Source: Boletus sp. NGJ (lineage: Eukaryota > Basidiomycota > Agaricomycetes > Boletales > Boletaceae). Taken from it: a DNA stretch of 64,000 bases. The stretch lies in contig JAGTXK010000219.1 in the NCBI GenBank assembly GCA_019096195.1, positions 744,001 through 808,000 on the forward strand. Reading direction: 5' to 3'. The position numbers and the translations under genes are program-made. Below the pieces are notes generated by a model that did not search any database, was not told where the DNA came from, and saw only the letters and a list, made by a program, of their open reading frames with translations. Shown here one piece after another: positions 34,302 through 47,278 of the stretch; position 1 is the first letter of the stretch, and each line of letters opens with the position of its first letter.

Positions 34302-34306
34302 GTTGC

Positions 34307-34596
34307 TGAAACGTTTTCACCCTTACATCGTAGATATTTACACTTAGCTATGATACTTAGCCAACACCACCCATGCCTAGAGCCATGACATTACACATAC
34401 ATCATAGAATCCTCTAGAACATTATGTAACCATTCTAGCACATTCCACACTGGCCCTAAAGCCGGTCTGTGCCCATACCTGTACACTATATAAAGTAGCA
34501 CACCCTGTAGTAGATACGCATTCTTGGAATTGCCATTTCACCCTTTGGATATCACTTTTGAGTGACTCTTAGGTGTTGTTGGTCTTTTTCCTTTCA
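34307..34596 (+). repeat. 5' LTR of the Ty3/gypsy element
   Basis: 290 bp, TGAAAC...TTTCA, with TATATAAA at 34487-34494. Same length as the 3' LTR; the two differ only by transitions. Confidence 0.93.
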
Positions 34597-37500
34597 AATT
34601 CCAAGAATACCCCTTGGTCACTGGGCCCTTTGCCCTTCGACTGCTTTTCTCCATCACCACAGCCTTGCTGTCGTCTTTAACGATGCACTTGTTCTTTTCT
34701 CCACTCCCCTCTCCCTGCATCTATTTCTTGAGACAATCATAGACCTTTGAGGCCCCTGTCCTCGAGAGTTCTGTTAGCGATAAGCATAATTCCAGCCTAC
34801 TAGGTGGTTGCAAGCGCAGGACACAGGCTACAATTGAGGAAGAAAATAAGGAGATTGGAGAACCCTTGGTTCCAACTCTTCGTCACCACCCCACTCTCCA
34901 CTTCTGAACACGTGGGCTCTCCGCCGCTGTTCACCCCTTGGACCTCAGGCTTAGAGGAACCTGCTAGTACACATGACGTACTCAAGTAAAGCACTCGTTG
35001 AAGCGCTTGCATATACGCTCGTCCAGCGTACCAAATAAGAATAATGTTGCTACCAGGCATAGAGTACTAGCCCCCTTTCCTGAGTGGGTGTCGACCCAGG
35101 CGTACGCTGGTCCTACGATAGTGGACTTGGGTTTGCACGTGATTACCCGTAACGTCATGTAGCTGTGATACGGAGATTTATCTCAACTTTCTCCCATGCA
35201 GCACCTTCCTGTAGTAAGGAAGTTATACTCCGGTTCCTCCCTCAACTCTCCCCCCTCCTGACGGTGTGCAGTCCTTCCTGCCATTATTCTTTTCAAGCTG
35301 CTTTCCGAGCAAACCCTGCTTCTACAATGTCTTCTGCTGCCGATACGTCTGGGCTCACTCCGGAATACACCCTCGTCGTCCACACCACTCTCACAACCTA
35401 CTCCCCAATGTACACTCGATGTATCCATACCATTACATGACTTGCCAAGCTCGCCGGACTACGAAGAGACGATGACCACCATTCCCGAGCCCATATAGTC
35501 ACCCCGCCTCCGTCGCTCCCCCCTGCTCCCAGGGAGCTTCATGGATCTGGCACAGAGGGCCGCTGCCCAAGGCCTCCCAACCCTCCAACTGAACCAACCC
35601 ACCACCCGACTCCCCATCTCCACCCACTTGCAGCAGGAAGTGGAAACATACAACCTGCACCAATCAATCCTCCGCTACAACGTGTGGCGCCAGCAGTACA
35701 CAGAGGATCCTGAAGTGGCTGGACCCCCGCCCCCAATCCATGAGCCAACTGTGGCCCCCATTCAGGTCAATATCCCATCCTCTGGGCCCCACCGCTGGCC
35801 TGTCCACTACCGTCACCCCCGTTGCCGCCATCCAGCCCGAGTTCACCTGGGCAGCCGAGGGTGCCAGCTTGTGGGTTCCCACTGACTTCCCCCCAGATTG
35901 GCAAGAGCTTGGCCTCCAAGCCAGAGCACTACGACAGGAATAAGGAGAAATTTGTCCAATGGTGGAGGACGATGACCCTTTACCTAAGTGGCTTTGAAAC
36001 CAAGCCGACCAACCAGCAGAAAATCCTTATCACCCTGTCGTACATGCACGGCGACAATGCGGCAGGCCGCTTCTCTGATCTGCTGGCTGAGGGCAACGCT
36101 TACGCCCTCGTCAGCTTCCAATTCTTCGTCGAAAAGTTGAAGAAAACCTTTCAATCCGCCGGCCTCACTAGAATGGCTGAGCAGAAGCTTTTCGCACTCA
36201 GGCAAGGGAAGGACACTGTTGAGGACTATTTCACTCAACTCTACCAGCTGGCCATTGAGGCCAAATTTGATGTAAGAATCAATGGGTGGATGATCATAAA
36301 CCAGATTCAGCACCAGGTGAAGAACGACCTGGTGGAATATGTCGAGAGGTACAAGCTGGAACTCATTAACAGCACTGATGTCCGAGAATGGGAGGAAGCA
36401 TTGGTGAGGGCCGAGGAGGTCCTCAATGCCATTGCAGAAAGGAAGTGGGCAACTTCCATGTATGCCACTGGCCCAATGTACAATCCCTGGTTCGTCCCCC
36501 GCCCTAGATACATGCCCTCCACCGGAGCCCCGCCAGCTCCACAACCCTCAATGCCCACAGCACGTCTGCACCCTCAGCAAACTGGCACCTTCCCTGGACA
36601 AGGTGCTCCCATGGAGCTCGACAAAGCACATGTGGCTGTGCACCCCCACACTCATCAAGCGAGGGGCATCGTAATCAACAGACAAGAAGTAGCACTGGAG
36701 ATGTTTGAAAGGGTCAGGGCAATGATGATGGATGCCAAGCAGGCAGAGCCCACAGTAGAGTATGCCTCCGATGTACAAAACAACTTGTCTTTTCTCCTCA
36801 TACAGTAGATAACAACCAACCTGCTGTACAATACCCTAAGTCATTGCAAAAGAATCGTTTCACAGTCTTGAGCAGTGACAAGGTTGAATCAATGGAAGCC
36901 CGGGTGAACCTTCTGGAAACAAAAAAGATCACCATCTTAAGTTGTCCCAAGACCGAGCAGAAGGTAGCATTCCATCCATCAGTAAAGAGGGATGACAGAC
37001 CAAATGACTCACAGACAATCCCACAAAAACACCCCAAGGAGAGTGGACGAAAGGAAGAGATGACCTCTCGTTCCTGGCTGAACACACTAGACCCCTGGTC
37101 TATGTGATGGATGAAGGCTCAGGTAGAACATCCTGATGTCGAATGGAGCATCAGACACCTGAAGTCCTTCATTCACGATGCCAGGACAATCGAAGTATCT
37201 CGGGACCTCATCCAAGAACTCTGAGGAATGACATCAGAAGACGCGTATTGGGTGTCAAGAGATCTGCAAAACCCCCCCTGATTCCGAAAAGCATCCCCAC
37301 ACATGATGAAAAGGAACTCCCTCAAGATCCTGGTGAAACTAAGCACCTTGAGCGGAGAACAAGTGGAAGTCAAAGCACTCATTGACTCTGGGTGCACCAG
37401 GTCATTGATCCACAAAGACTTTGTCACCAAACGAGGGGTGCAAACACACGCACTACCCTGCGCCCTGACTATATACAATGCCGGAGGCAAAATCGAAAAG

Positions 37501-40500
37501 TTCATCATCATCGAACTCCAGATCCAAAACCACAAGGAACAGATCGCCCTGGCAGTAACCAACCTAGGACCGAACACCATCTTCCTGGGACATGACTGGC
37601 TGAAGATGCACAACCTGGCCATCGACTGGAAAACAGGATGAATCTCGTTCCAATGCAGAAACGACCACGCCACGGCATTGATCGATGACGAAGATGACGA
37701 ACAGGATAAGGACTTTACCCCCTCACAGGGGGATCGGCTATTCTGACTAGACAATGACGAGTACATACGAAACGTCGCCACGGAAGTAGCCATCAAAGAC
37801 TACGTCCAGAAAAAGAAAAAGTCCTTCGAGGAAGCAGCCCCTGAATACGTCCACAAATTCAAGGACATGTTCGCAAAAGAAAGCTTCGATGCCCTTCCCC
37901 TGAGACGCCCCTGGGACCATGCAATCGAACTACTCCCAGGAAACCTTGAGGTAGACTGCAAAGTGTACCCCCTCAACCCAGGAGAACAAAAGGAGCTGGA
38001 CTCCTTCCTCAAAGAGAACCTCAAATCTGGACATATATGCCCATCCAAATCCCCCTTCGCATCAGCCTTCTTCTTCATCAAGAAGAAGGATGGACGCCTC
38101 CACCCCATACAAGACTACTGCAAGCTCAACGTAGTAACCCATTGAAACCGATACCCCCTTTCCCTAATTGCCGAACTCGTCGACAAGCTTAAAGCTGCAA
38201 GGTACTACACCAAGTTCAATATGAGGTGGGGGTATAACAATGTGCAGATGGCCGAAGGAGATGAATGGAAGGCAGCATTCTGGACAAACCGCAGACTCTT
38301 CGAGCCCCTCATGATGTTCTTCAGGCTCACCAACTCCCCCATGACATTCCAAACAATGATGAATGCACTATTCAAGGAATTGGTGGACCGAGGCATAGTG
38401 GTGGTCTACATCAATGACATCATGATATTCATGAGGACAATAGAAGAACACCAGAGAGTAGTATGAGAGGTACTACAAATATTATGTGATGCCCACCTGT
38501 ACCTACGTCACACAAGACAAGGTCAGAATGGACGAGAAAAAGGTCTCCGCCATTGCCGACTGGCCCGTCCCAACATCCAAGAAGACACTCTGAGGATTTC
38601 TCGGCTTCCTCAACTTCTACCAACAGTTCGTCAAGAACTTCACCATGATCACACACCTGCTCAACACGCTCACATCGGTAAAGAAAGACTTTGTCTGGAC
38701 AGATGACTGCCAGAAGGCATTCAAAGGCCTTAAAACCACCATCATCAGCGCCCCCGCCCTCGCCATGTCAATGGACACTGACCCCTACCAAGTTAAAACC
38801 GATGGCTCAGGCATCAGCATTGGTGCCGTCCTCTCCCAGAAACACGATGGAATTTGGCACCCCATCACTTTCATCTCCTGCTCCCTCAACAATGCGGAGC
38901 GAAACTATCATGCAGCCAACCTCAAGATGCTCACCATCATCTTCACCCTTAACAAATGGCATCAATATCTCCTCGATGCAGCCCACCCAGTTGAGATCCT
39001 CACCGACCACAAGAACCTCGAGTTCTTCCATCACCCCCAGGACCTCTCCTGTTGCCAAGCCTGGTGGCAGCAGATTGTTCAGGAGTACTTCCTGACTATC
39101 ACTCACTATTCGGGCAAAACCAACCCCACTGACCCTCTGTCTGGAAGGCCAGACTTCGAAAAGGGGGTGGGACTCAACAACACCATCCAAACCCTCCTCC
39201 CAGACACCCTTTTTTCACCACTGACATCCCTGATATCCATCAGCGCAATTGCCCCACCCAGCACCCTCTCGAGGATAATGAAGCTGCAATATAAACTCGA
39301 GAGGTTTGCAAAGGAAGGGCTCACAAGAGATAACACCCACTGGACGAGAAGGGACAAACTTGTGACGTGGAAAGGCCTCACCTACGTTTCAAATGACGAG
39401 AAGCTGTGAGAAGACATTCTCGTGGCAAACCACGACCACCCAATCGCAGGGCACCCTGGCACAAAAAGGACGTGTGACCTCATCATGAGCCAGCACTACT
39501 AACCGTCGCTCAGAAAGGACATTGAGGAATATGTCAAGGGTTGTGACGTGTGCCAGAAGGTGAAGGCCAAAACCACTGCCATCCACATACCCCTCCACCC
39601 AAATGAAATCCCATCTGCGCCATGGGAGATCATCTCTGTCAACCTCATCAGCCCGCTCCCCCAATCACAAGGAAAAAATGTGATACTCGTCGTCTCGACC
39701 ACTTTTCAAAAATGATCCACCTCGCCCCAGTTATGGACACCATCACATCACAGGGAGTCACCACCATCTTCCATGACCAAGTGTTCAAACTCCACGGAAC
39801 CCCCTGAAAGGTCATATCAGACCGAGGCACACAGTTCGTGTCCTCGTTCATGTGGGACCTATACACCCTCCTCAACATCAAAGCCAACCCATCCACGGTG
39901 TACCACCCGCAGACTGACGGGTAGATGGAACAGATCAATCAAGAGGTAGAAAAGTACCTGCGGGTCTACGTGAACCACAGGCAAACTGACTGGGCGGAAT
40001 GGCTCCCACTTGCAGAGTTCGCCCACAATTCACAGATGATGAGTGCCACAGGGATGTCACCATTCCTACTCAATTATGGACACCAACCCCTGATTCCCGA
40101 CAGGTGGGTAGAGGCCCAAAACGAGTTGGCCATGGACATCGTGCAAAAGATGAAAACCCACCATAAAGCAGCCAAAAACGCGCTGGAGAAGGCAGCCACA
40201 GTCATGAAGAAGAGTCATGACAAATGAGCCACCCCATTGGCGAACTATATGACTGGCCAACAGGTCCTTCTCGAAGGAACCAACATCCGCACCAACCAGC
40301 CAACGAAGAAGTTCGACAACAAGTGCTACAGCCCCTTCAAGGTGAAGTGAAAGGTAGGTGAGGTGTCCTACAAGCTAGAGATCCCAAAGACGTGGCATGG
40401 CATCCACCCTGTCTTCCACAAATCCCTACTCACATCCTACCACACCGGCACCATGAAGTCACAAGCCAAACCAAAACCACTGCCACCAGTGATCGTCCGA

Positions 40501-40877
40501 CAGGAGGAGGAGCACAAGGTCCAAGAAGTGGTAGATTCAAGAAAATGCAGAGGGAAAATGGAGTATCTTGTACACTGGAAAGGCTACCCAAAGGAGGAGC
40601 ACACTTGGGAACCCAAGACCAATGTCAGGAACATCTCTAAGCTCGTCAAGAAGTTCCATGCATCCAACCCCTCGGCCGTCCGCTCCCTCGTCGAAACATG
40701 CAACTGCCCAACGTGCACACGCCAAACCCCCCTCTTCGCCGACATCTCCTTCTGTACCTATGCTGCCTCACTCAACCATCTGCCCGACCACCTGTTCGAA
40801 ATCCCCCAACCCGGCTTAGAACTGACTCTCTCTGACATCATGGTCAACTGGGAGTTCGACCCCTGAAAAGGGGGTAA

Positions 40878-41167
40878 TGAAACATTTTCACCCTTGCATC
40901 GTAGATATTTACACTTAGCTATGATACTTAGCCAACACCACCCATGCCTAGAGCCATGACATCACACATACGTCATAGAATCCTCTAGAACATTATGTAA
41001 CCATTCTAGCACATTCCACACTGACCCTAAAGCCGGTCCATGCCCGTACCTGTACACTATATAAAGTAGCACACCCTGTAGTAGATATGCATTCTTGGAA
41101 TTGCCATTTCACCCTTTGAATATCACTTTTGAGTGACTCTTAGGCGTCATTGGTCTTTTTCCTTTTA
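40878..41167 (+). repeat. 3' LTR of the Ty3/gypsy element
   Basis: 290 bp, matches the 5' LTR at about 95 percent. It is preceded by a purine tract and followed by the GTTGC duplication. Confidence 0.93.
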
Positions 41168-41172
41168 GTTGC

Positions 41173-43498
41173 AAGCTGACCTGTGGTTGAAAAATAGCCA
41201 TACCACTCTGGCTGACCCTCACAGGGAACAATGAACATACTCCAGCCTCTGTTACAATTCTTACCTATGTTCTCCTTTTTCCTCATTCATCTCCATTATC
41301 TTCTCCGTTTTCCCTTATCCTCTTCACCCTCGTTCCACTCATCAGACTACTCACATCAGCCTGTTTAGGCCTCTGCTGATGTACCTACCAGTTCCCCTTG
41401 GCCCTACTGGCCAATTACCTTTTACTTATGACTCATAAGGAACTCCTTTCATCTCTGCTTTCCATTCCATGGAGTTCCACCAGTTTCTATACCTTACTCA
41501 TCCCTTTCCATTATGGCTCACAGGCTCCCATGCCTTACTTATATAAACCGAACCCTAGATACAATGTTCAACAAGTAGAACCTACTTGACCTACCTCGAA
41601 TCTACTTGCATGTTGTCTCTGGGATCTCTATGAGTTCTTGTCCTCCTCTTGACTGGATGCTAGTCCTTTACCACTCAAACTCCAGTAGCTTGCCTAGGCT
41701 ACTCATGTTTGTGAGGCTCATCAAAGTCCTCAACCCCTGCATAGGAAGACTCTTCACATCTGCATCTCCAGCAGTCCTCAACACCGCTCGTCCCTTGTTG
41801 ATGTCACCTAGTTGGTGTGTGTCACCTTCAAGTCTACAACCGTCTCTCCCTGAGCCAGTCATAACAGCCTCCTGTCAACTACTAAAGACATTTAAACTGT
41901 TAATTTGTTCCTTGGCCACAGGTTTCAATGCTACCAATGACATCAATCATCAGATGGACTACTATAGATATCTTTGAGAAACATTGCACACACTGTTGTT
42001 TGGACTCTCAAAAACTATGGAAACCAAGGACATCAGATCTTGGACATCACCTAAAATTGATGTCAACAGGAGTCTCAAACCAAGCACCTGTTCCCTCTTG
42101 TAAAGTTTGACTTGCATTGGTTGACACAGTGTACTGTAATAACACTTGGAACTATTGCCTTTTGAGGTAGCTGGTATCAATGTGACCACATCAAAGAGCA
42201 CCCTCTTACCAAAGTGAAAGTCACAGACTTCCCTGCACTAAGCATACCAGTACACTCCCAGAGTTTGTCCAGGAGCAGGCACAGTTTGCAGCAAAATAGT
42301 CAGGCTGTCAGTGAACAGGAATCAACAATCCTTTCATTGTGGAGGGGCAGAGGAATGTAATGAAAACATTCAAAGGTTATTGAGCTTGTCAGCTTTTATT
42401 CTTTACTGGCTGCTCCCATGTCCATGTGCCATGTGATTGGCTCTGGCTGGCAATGCACCAGAAAGACAACCTACATCTTCATCTGCTCCAAGATCCTGGG
42501 GGCATCTGACTCATCATCTGGTGGTGTATTCTTGCCCTCTGATGAGTTGAAACCACTGGCACCATCATTGCAGATGATGTGTCAGCTGACAGGAAGCAGA
42601 AGATTACCTGACACAGGTGCAGGAGATCCATGGCTTGTCTGGTCTGTATACTATATTGTCCTCATGATTAATCCAGATTTTGAAGAGGGGACAAGATACA
42701 GTATTCACCAGACCCTTGCTGTGATGCTATATATCTAGAGATCATTTCTCATGGTTCCATGCCATGATCTGCTTCCAAAGGATGTTTGGGTACTTTATTT
42801 ATGAAGAGGCTGAAATTTGGAGTGGAGAGTGGAGAGCCTTGGGCATTGTCCAGCATGTGGGAAGTGTTTACACAGCCACAATGGAGAGATGCCACACCAC
42901 TTGTTTTTTTTATTTTTCTGCTGCATCCGAGTCGGTGGACAGCACATTTTACAAACCACAGTTGATATCTTCTGAGTAACTCATCACACGAGCAGTTGAA
43001 AACAAGACTCACCAAATAGCGTAACTTCATGTGGACACATGGGATGGCAGTTTTGCCTTATTTGAACGTTCGTTCACGCACACGTGCTGGCAGTTGTGCC
43101 TCGAGGTCCATGGTTATCCGCGATGATGAAACACTCCTCCCTTTTTTTTTTTCCCGGCTTGGAAAGCACAGCTTCACTTGACACCCGTGCGCTCCTTTTG
43201 AGCGGAGCATGGTCACAAACTCGTGTTCCCGCTGATTCGTAAATTTTGACTCGCTCAAGACCCATACACGCTGCTCGCCACGCCTTTTCAAGATCCTGCA
43301 ACACCCCCATACCGCGTGCTCGCTACAAATAGATTTTCCTTTAAGATGCGGCCATCGCACCCTATTCCCCTGAACTGCCAATATCAACCATCTCGTCCCA
43401 TTCCATCCTCTCAGCAACAAGCTTTGCGGGCGCGCCAGCCGTCCCGCCGCAAACGACTCTCCATTTTCTCCATTTCGTCCGTCTTTACAAGGTCAGCA
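41173..43498. other. CpG-poor gene-free interval
   Basis: 2.3 kb between the Ty3 element and the first MARVEL-like gene. 41173-41840 has only a few CpG. About 41842-42925 has none at all. Normal CpG density returns by about 43050, followed by the presumed promoter of the next gene. No frame shows a motif or a convincing exon structure. Confidence 0.7.
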
Positions 43499-44544
43499 AT
43501 GCCCTCCAAGTTTAATATCGTTCGAGCGAGTCTCTATGGTATGTCTGCACGTGTTCACACTCCGAGCTTGCCATTGTGATCAAACTCACCACTCCAGCCG
43601 TCGTTTTGGCTTGGACCATAATATGCCTAGCCATCGCAGCTCACTTCCAGAGTCTACTTGTCATCACAGATCTAAGTATGTACCCTTGTTTCGTCCAATG
43701 ATCCCCCATCGCTCATCGACCACTCAGCTCGATTCGTCCCATTCGCAATATTCGTCTGCAGCGCGAGCTTGCTGATCCTCCTCGTGCTGTGAGTGATCCC
43801 ATAGGTAAAATTTGTGCGTATGTCGACTCCCTTCAGTCTCATCTGCAGTGCTCTTCGCAATCGCAACCCCCTCTCCACTAGAATGGAGCTAGGATGTTTG
43901 GGTTTATTGGGAACCTTCTGGCTCGGTGCGTCTCAACGACATCTTGTCATATTGTGTGCTCAACTAGACGTAGCGCTTGGCGCATTTCTGGCCAGTTCTA
44001 ACTCGGAGAATGCGGATGTTGAGTGCTTCTCGTCCGTTGATGGCTCACAAGTGGTCAATGTAGCTGGATGTACGTTTCTGTCTTTTTTTTAAATACCATC
44101 CTTGTGCCAACCAGACATCTTAGTCTCTACGGAAACCTATCAAGCACAGTATCGTGTCCTTGAGGCATTCTCGCTGTTCAACGTCATCCTGGGCAAGTGG
44201 CCCGCCTTTATTTTCTACCTGTTTCTGAATTTATCCTAGTGTGGGGATTCCTTCTTTTCCTCCTCGGAATGACCTTGAAGCACTACTATCGAGTGAACCG
44301 CAACGTATGGTTCATTCCAGTTACGGTCTATCCCTGGTTCGGCCCGAGATCAACTATGTCCAAGCTTCCAGCACCCATCAGTACTCGTTCGAGAGGCAGA
44401 GCCCACGCCGGCGAGAAAGCTGACCCTGAGCTCTGGAGAAACGGGTCGCGCAGGAACCCCAACTGGTCATCAAGCGGACACACGGTCCCCATTCGGGCAC
44501 ACACTGTAGACAACTATAAGCGAAATGCGTCGCCCCGGCGGTGA
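43499..44544 (+). CDS. Four-helix membrane protein (MARVEL-like), array member 1
   Basis: Small integral membrane protein with four predicted helices, arranged like fungal MARVEL-domain proteins. Start MPSKFNIVRASLY at 43499; an intron rejoins AVVLAWTIICLAIAAHFQSL (helix 1), then FVPFAIFVCSASLLILLVLF (helix 2, about 43735-43798), SSAVLFAIATPSPLE (helix 3, about 43845-43880), a luminal loop with Cys residues, and WGFLLFLLGMTLKHYYRVNR (helix 4, about 44240-44305). The hydrophilic C-tail is Ser/Arg-rich (ISTRSRGRAHAGEKADPELW) and ends YKRNASPRR. About six introns of 50-60 nt. Family assignment rests on topology, not on a sequence signature. Two genes of the same plan follow on the same strand. 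Confidence 0.65.
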
Positions 44545-44815
44545 CGGAGATGAGCTTTACGTTTGGCTAAACCACATTTGACTCACGGTTCTCTTTGGGA
44601 TGGTCTTTATAGAAAATTATGTATGTATACCATGGTTCACATTGGACGCGTGGAACCGGATGTAATCTAGAGGGTGCTCCACCACGTAGCAGTCCGGGTT
44701 TTTTCGAACGGTAATGCGACTAGCATCCCAAGTGAAGCTGCCCAATATGGTAAGTGCTGCGGTTCATGGCAACGGACGCCCGAGGTCGATAAAAAGAGAG
44801 AGAAGAGATGCTTTA

Positions 44816-44938
44816 GCAAACTAACGGTGTTCCATGAAATTATAAGACAACGGGCTTGAGCTTGAGCTTGAGCAGACAGCGGCACTTGTGTGACGAGACG
44901 AGCCCGTTCCGAGAGATCCCCATATCCAAACTCCGAAC
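44816..44938. repeat. Dispersed short repeat, copy 2
   Basis: About 123 bp matching 29201-29316. It carries a small internal expansion of TTGAGC units (about 44855-44873) absent from copy 1. Lies between array members 1 and 2. Confidence 0.6.
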
Positions 44939-45132
44939 GTCTCTTAATTTTGGAAGCGATACAACGAGGTGGTGTCCCCGTTGCGTTCCGTTGAAACTCC
45001 GCTTTCAGGGCAGGGAGCAACTTTATGGTTCGACTCGAATCCAGATATGTCCCAGTGTTTTAACCAGTCTCCCTCAACACCCCAACCCTACAACTATAGA
45101 CGACCAACTTCCTTGAGACGTTTTTCGTTGGG

Positions 45133-46237
45133 ATGACTGTTCTTTTCACCAATCTGAGGCTCGTAGGCTATCGTACGTGTGGTGCTTTATCTTGTAGTTC
45201 GAGCGATTCACATCGGTGGCCAGTGTTCGTGTTCTGCCTCTCTGGAGCTGTGCTCGGCTTGGCGGCCAATTTTGCAGAGCTTTTCTTGCCAAATATCGAT
45301 CGTGGGTTCACTCACTTTGACCTCTTTCAAGACATTCAGCCCACCAGATGACTTTACCATCTTCTCGCTTGTCGTGCCATCGACGACGATCTTCGTATTC
45401 CTGCTTCTGTAAGTCGATCCATATCATCGTGTCCCTCCGTTCGAGCCATGCGCAGGTTACAGTTCGCGCAACCCATCGTCGAAGTCACCGTACACTTCAT
45501 TCTAGGGTTTCTGTGGTTAGGTGTGTGTTTTTATTTGCTGTGCGCGCGTTGTATGGTGCTCACTCCAGTTCAAAAGCTATGGGTGCCTGGTCTGCGTAAG
45601 CCTATCATTGTACGGATGGTGGGCAATTGAATAATGCATTACAGTGATATCATCGGCTATGTCCAATGCTATGGGCAAGCCGGTCTGACACGACCGACGA
45701 AGAATGGAGCGAGTAAGCTTCTGGTTGACATGCCCACATGGTCACAGAAACTGATCGTAATGGAAACCCAGTGTCTGCAGAAACTTATTGTTATGAAATG
45801 AAAGTGATAGAAGCCCTTTCATGGGCCATATTCGTGATGTGTACGTGTCTCGATGTTAGTTTGACCATACTCTGAAAATTGGCACTTCACTGCAGTTGCA
45901 TTCTTCTTCTTGATAGTGGTAACCCTTACGACACGCGCAGTCGCTCTTGGCCGGTACTTTGACTTTGATCTATGGCCAAATTTATAGTGACTGATGTTTG
46001 TGTCGTAGCGTTTATGCGTGGCGGGAACATATCTCACAGCTCGGCTGGTTTGGTGAATGGCCAGCTTACCCAACGGAAGCAGTATACCCTCGCGGCCCTT
46101 CCTACGCTTATGGTCCATACCCCCAGACATATGGCATGCCTGTGCAACAGATGCCTGGTCATTCAATTGTTGTCCATCCAGGTGTTAACGGTGGGCCTCC
46201 TATGATCACCCAAGTTCCTGGGGTTGTATCAGCCTGA
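45133..46237 (+). CDS. Four-helix membrane protein (MARVEL-like), array member 2
   Basis: Paralog-like neighbour of the preceding gene. Exon 1 MTVLFTNLRLVGY joins by a 53-nt intron to LFVFCLSGAVLGLAANFAEL (helix 1). A 46-nt intron ending CACCAG at 45347 rejoins FLPNIDHDFTIFSLVVPS (helix 2, about 45348-45410). Then QFAQPIVEVTVHFILGFLWL (helix 3, about 45455-45515), GYVQCYGQAGLTRPTKNGA (loop with Cys), AETYCYEMKVIEALSWAIF and FAFFFLIVVTLTTRAVALGR (helix 4, about 45898-45955). The cytosolic tail is rich in Pro, Tyr and Gly (YPTEAVYPRGPSYAYGPYP), as in several fungal cell-periphery tetraspanning proteins, and ends QVPGVVSA. Donor sites around 45520 are ambiguous. Confidence 0.65.
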
Positions 46238-46532
46238 GGGCATTACGATTTTGGTTCATTACTGGTCTACGATAGATCGCTGTCTCGAGCTCCCAAGTGC
46301 GAGATAACATGTGGGTTTGGTTGACGCTGACGACTCGAATGTTTCGGATGACATTACAATCTACATGCTCGGTTCCTTTTTTTTCTTCTGTATACAATAG
46401 GCGCCCAAATATGCATACTGTAATAAAACTGGGTGCCTCGTGTCTGATGTCAGAAAAAGAGCGGGAAAATATTCTTGTGTAGTTCCCACCCGCCCCTTAT
46501 CCGCTTCCTCGTGTACTCCAACCTCGAACGAT

Positions 46533-47278
46533 ATGGCGTTGTTCACCGAGCATCCGTTCAGGCATGTTGTAAAAGGTGTGTTGGCCGAGACTTCAGCGCA
46601 AAGATATGCGGAATTCACCAGATACAATAACCAGTAATACTTGCGTTGGTGCTGGGACATTTCATCATGAGAATATTGCCTCACTCCATTCGCAAGTCTC
46701 TATTTCCGAGTCGCTGAGACACCGAATTGAGCTTTTCGTTCTCTAGAGGTCGTCCACCTGACACAAACTTCGGTGACAGTTCTGGCCATTGGAGCTCTTA
46801 TTTTCTTGTAAGTGTTTGACCTGGATGTTTATGAGAAAAGGTGCTCGACAGATAAACGTTGCAGGGTGATAAAGCATCATCGAGGTCAAGGCCAAGTGTT
46901 GTCGCGGAACCAGGAAGAACTTATCTTGATTGCGGCGATCGGTGCATTCTGGTTGGGTATGCCCCTTTGGTCAATCTATTTTATCATGCGTCTGACTGAG
47001 GTCGGTCTATAGCGTTCCTTTTGGCGATGAGAGCATTCAACCAGTCTAGTGTTGATGTGGACTTGGCTCATCCTCGCCACCTTTTCTCCTCGAGCAGCGG
47101 GACTGCGGAAAGCAATGTAGTCGGAGCTGGTGGCCGGAGGGCGCCTGCTGCATACAATGCACCGTCTGCTGAACGCAACGCTGCTGCCTATGGGCGCCCC
47201 AAGACTGGTTACCGAAAGGATCACCCGTGCAGCCCGTACGACGAATACTGCGTCACAGAAGAATGGGCTTTCTACTGA
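46533..47278 (+). CDS. Four-helix membrane protein (MARVEL-like), array member 3
   Basis: Third gene of the array. Start MALFTEHPFRHVVK at 46533 (same N-terminal layout as member 2, with an early Arg and an aromatic end to exon 1). An intron rejoins VILALVLGHFIMRIL (helix 1); then VVHLTQTSVTVLAIGALIFL (helix 2, about 46748-46808), LSRNQEELILIAAIGAFWL (helix 3, about 46900-46955) and, after an intron ending TATAG at 47012, AFLLAMRAFNQSSVD. The tail is Ser/Ala-rich and ends DEYCVTEEWAFY. It is shorter than member 2, and joining of the first exons is uncertain. Confidence 0.55.

Larger units (their letters stand above)
34307..41167 (+). mobile_element. Ty3/gypsy chromovirus-type LTR retrotransposon, broken
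   Basis: 6,861-bp fossil element with two 290-bp LTRs and a perfect 5-bp target duplication GTTGC (34302-34306 and 41168-41172). Parts in order: gag-like region about 35.5-36.8 kb; aspartic protease about 37.3-37.65 kb; reverse transcriptase about 37.85-38.5 kb; RNase H about 38.7-39.1 kb; integrase about 39.4-40.25 kb; C-terminal chromodomain about 40.5-40.65 kb (EYLVHWKGYPKEEHTWEP), which assigns it to chromoviruses. A purine tract (AAAAGGGGG, about 40866-40874) precedes the 3' LTR. The coding region is broken, with roughly ten interruptions. The LTRs differ at about 14 of 290 positions, so the insertion is not recent but younger than the CpG loss of its surroundings. Confidence 0.93.

Noticed and set aside
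42418-42738. 106-codon open frame in the CpG-free block
   Set aside because: No motif, no exon partners, and the block lies in decayed non-coding DNA.
45330-45350. Apparent frameshift at a CCC run in array member 2
   Set aside because: A 46-nt GT-AG intron ending CACCAG at 45347 restores the frame with a good helix 2, so no error is needed.
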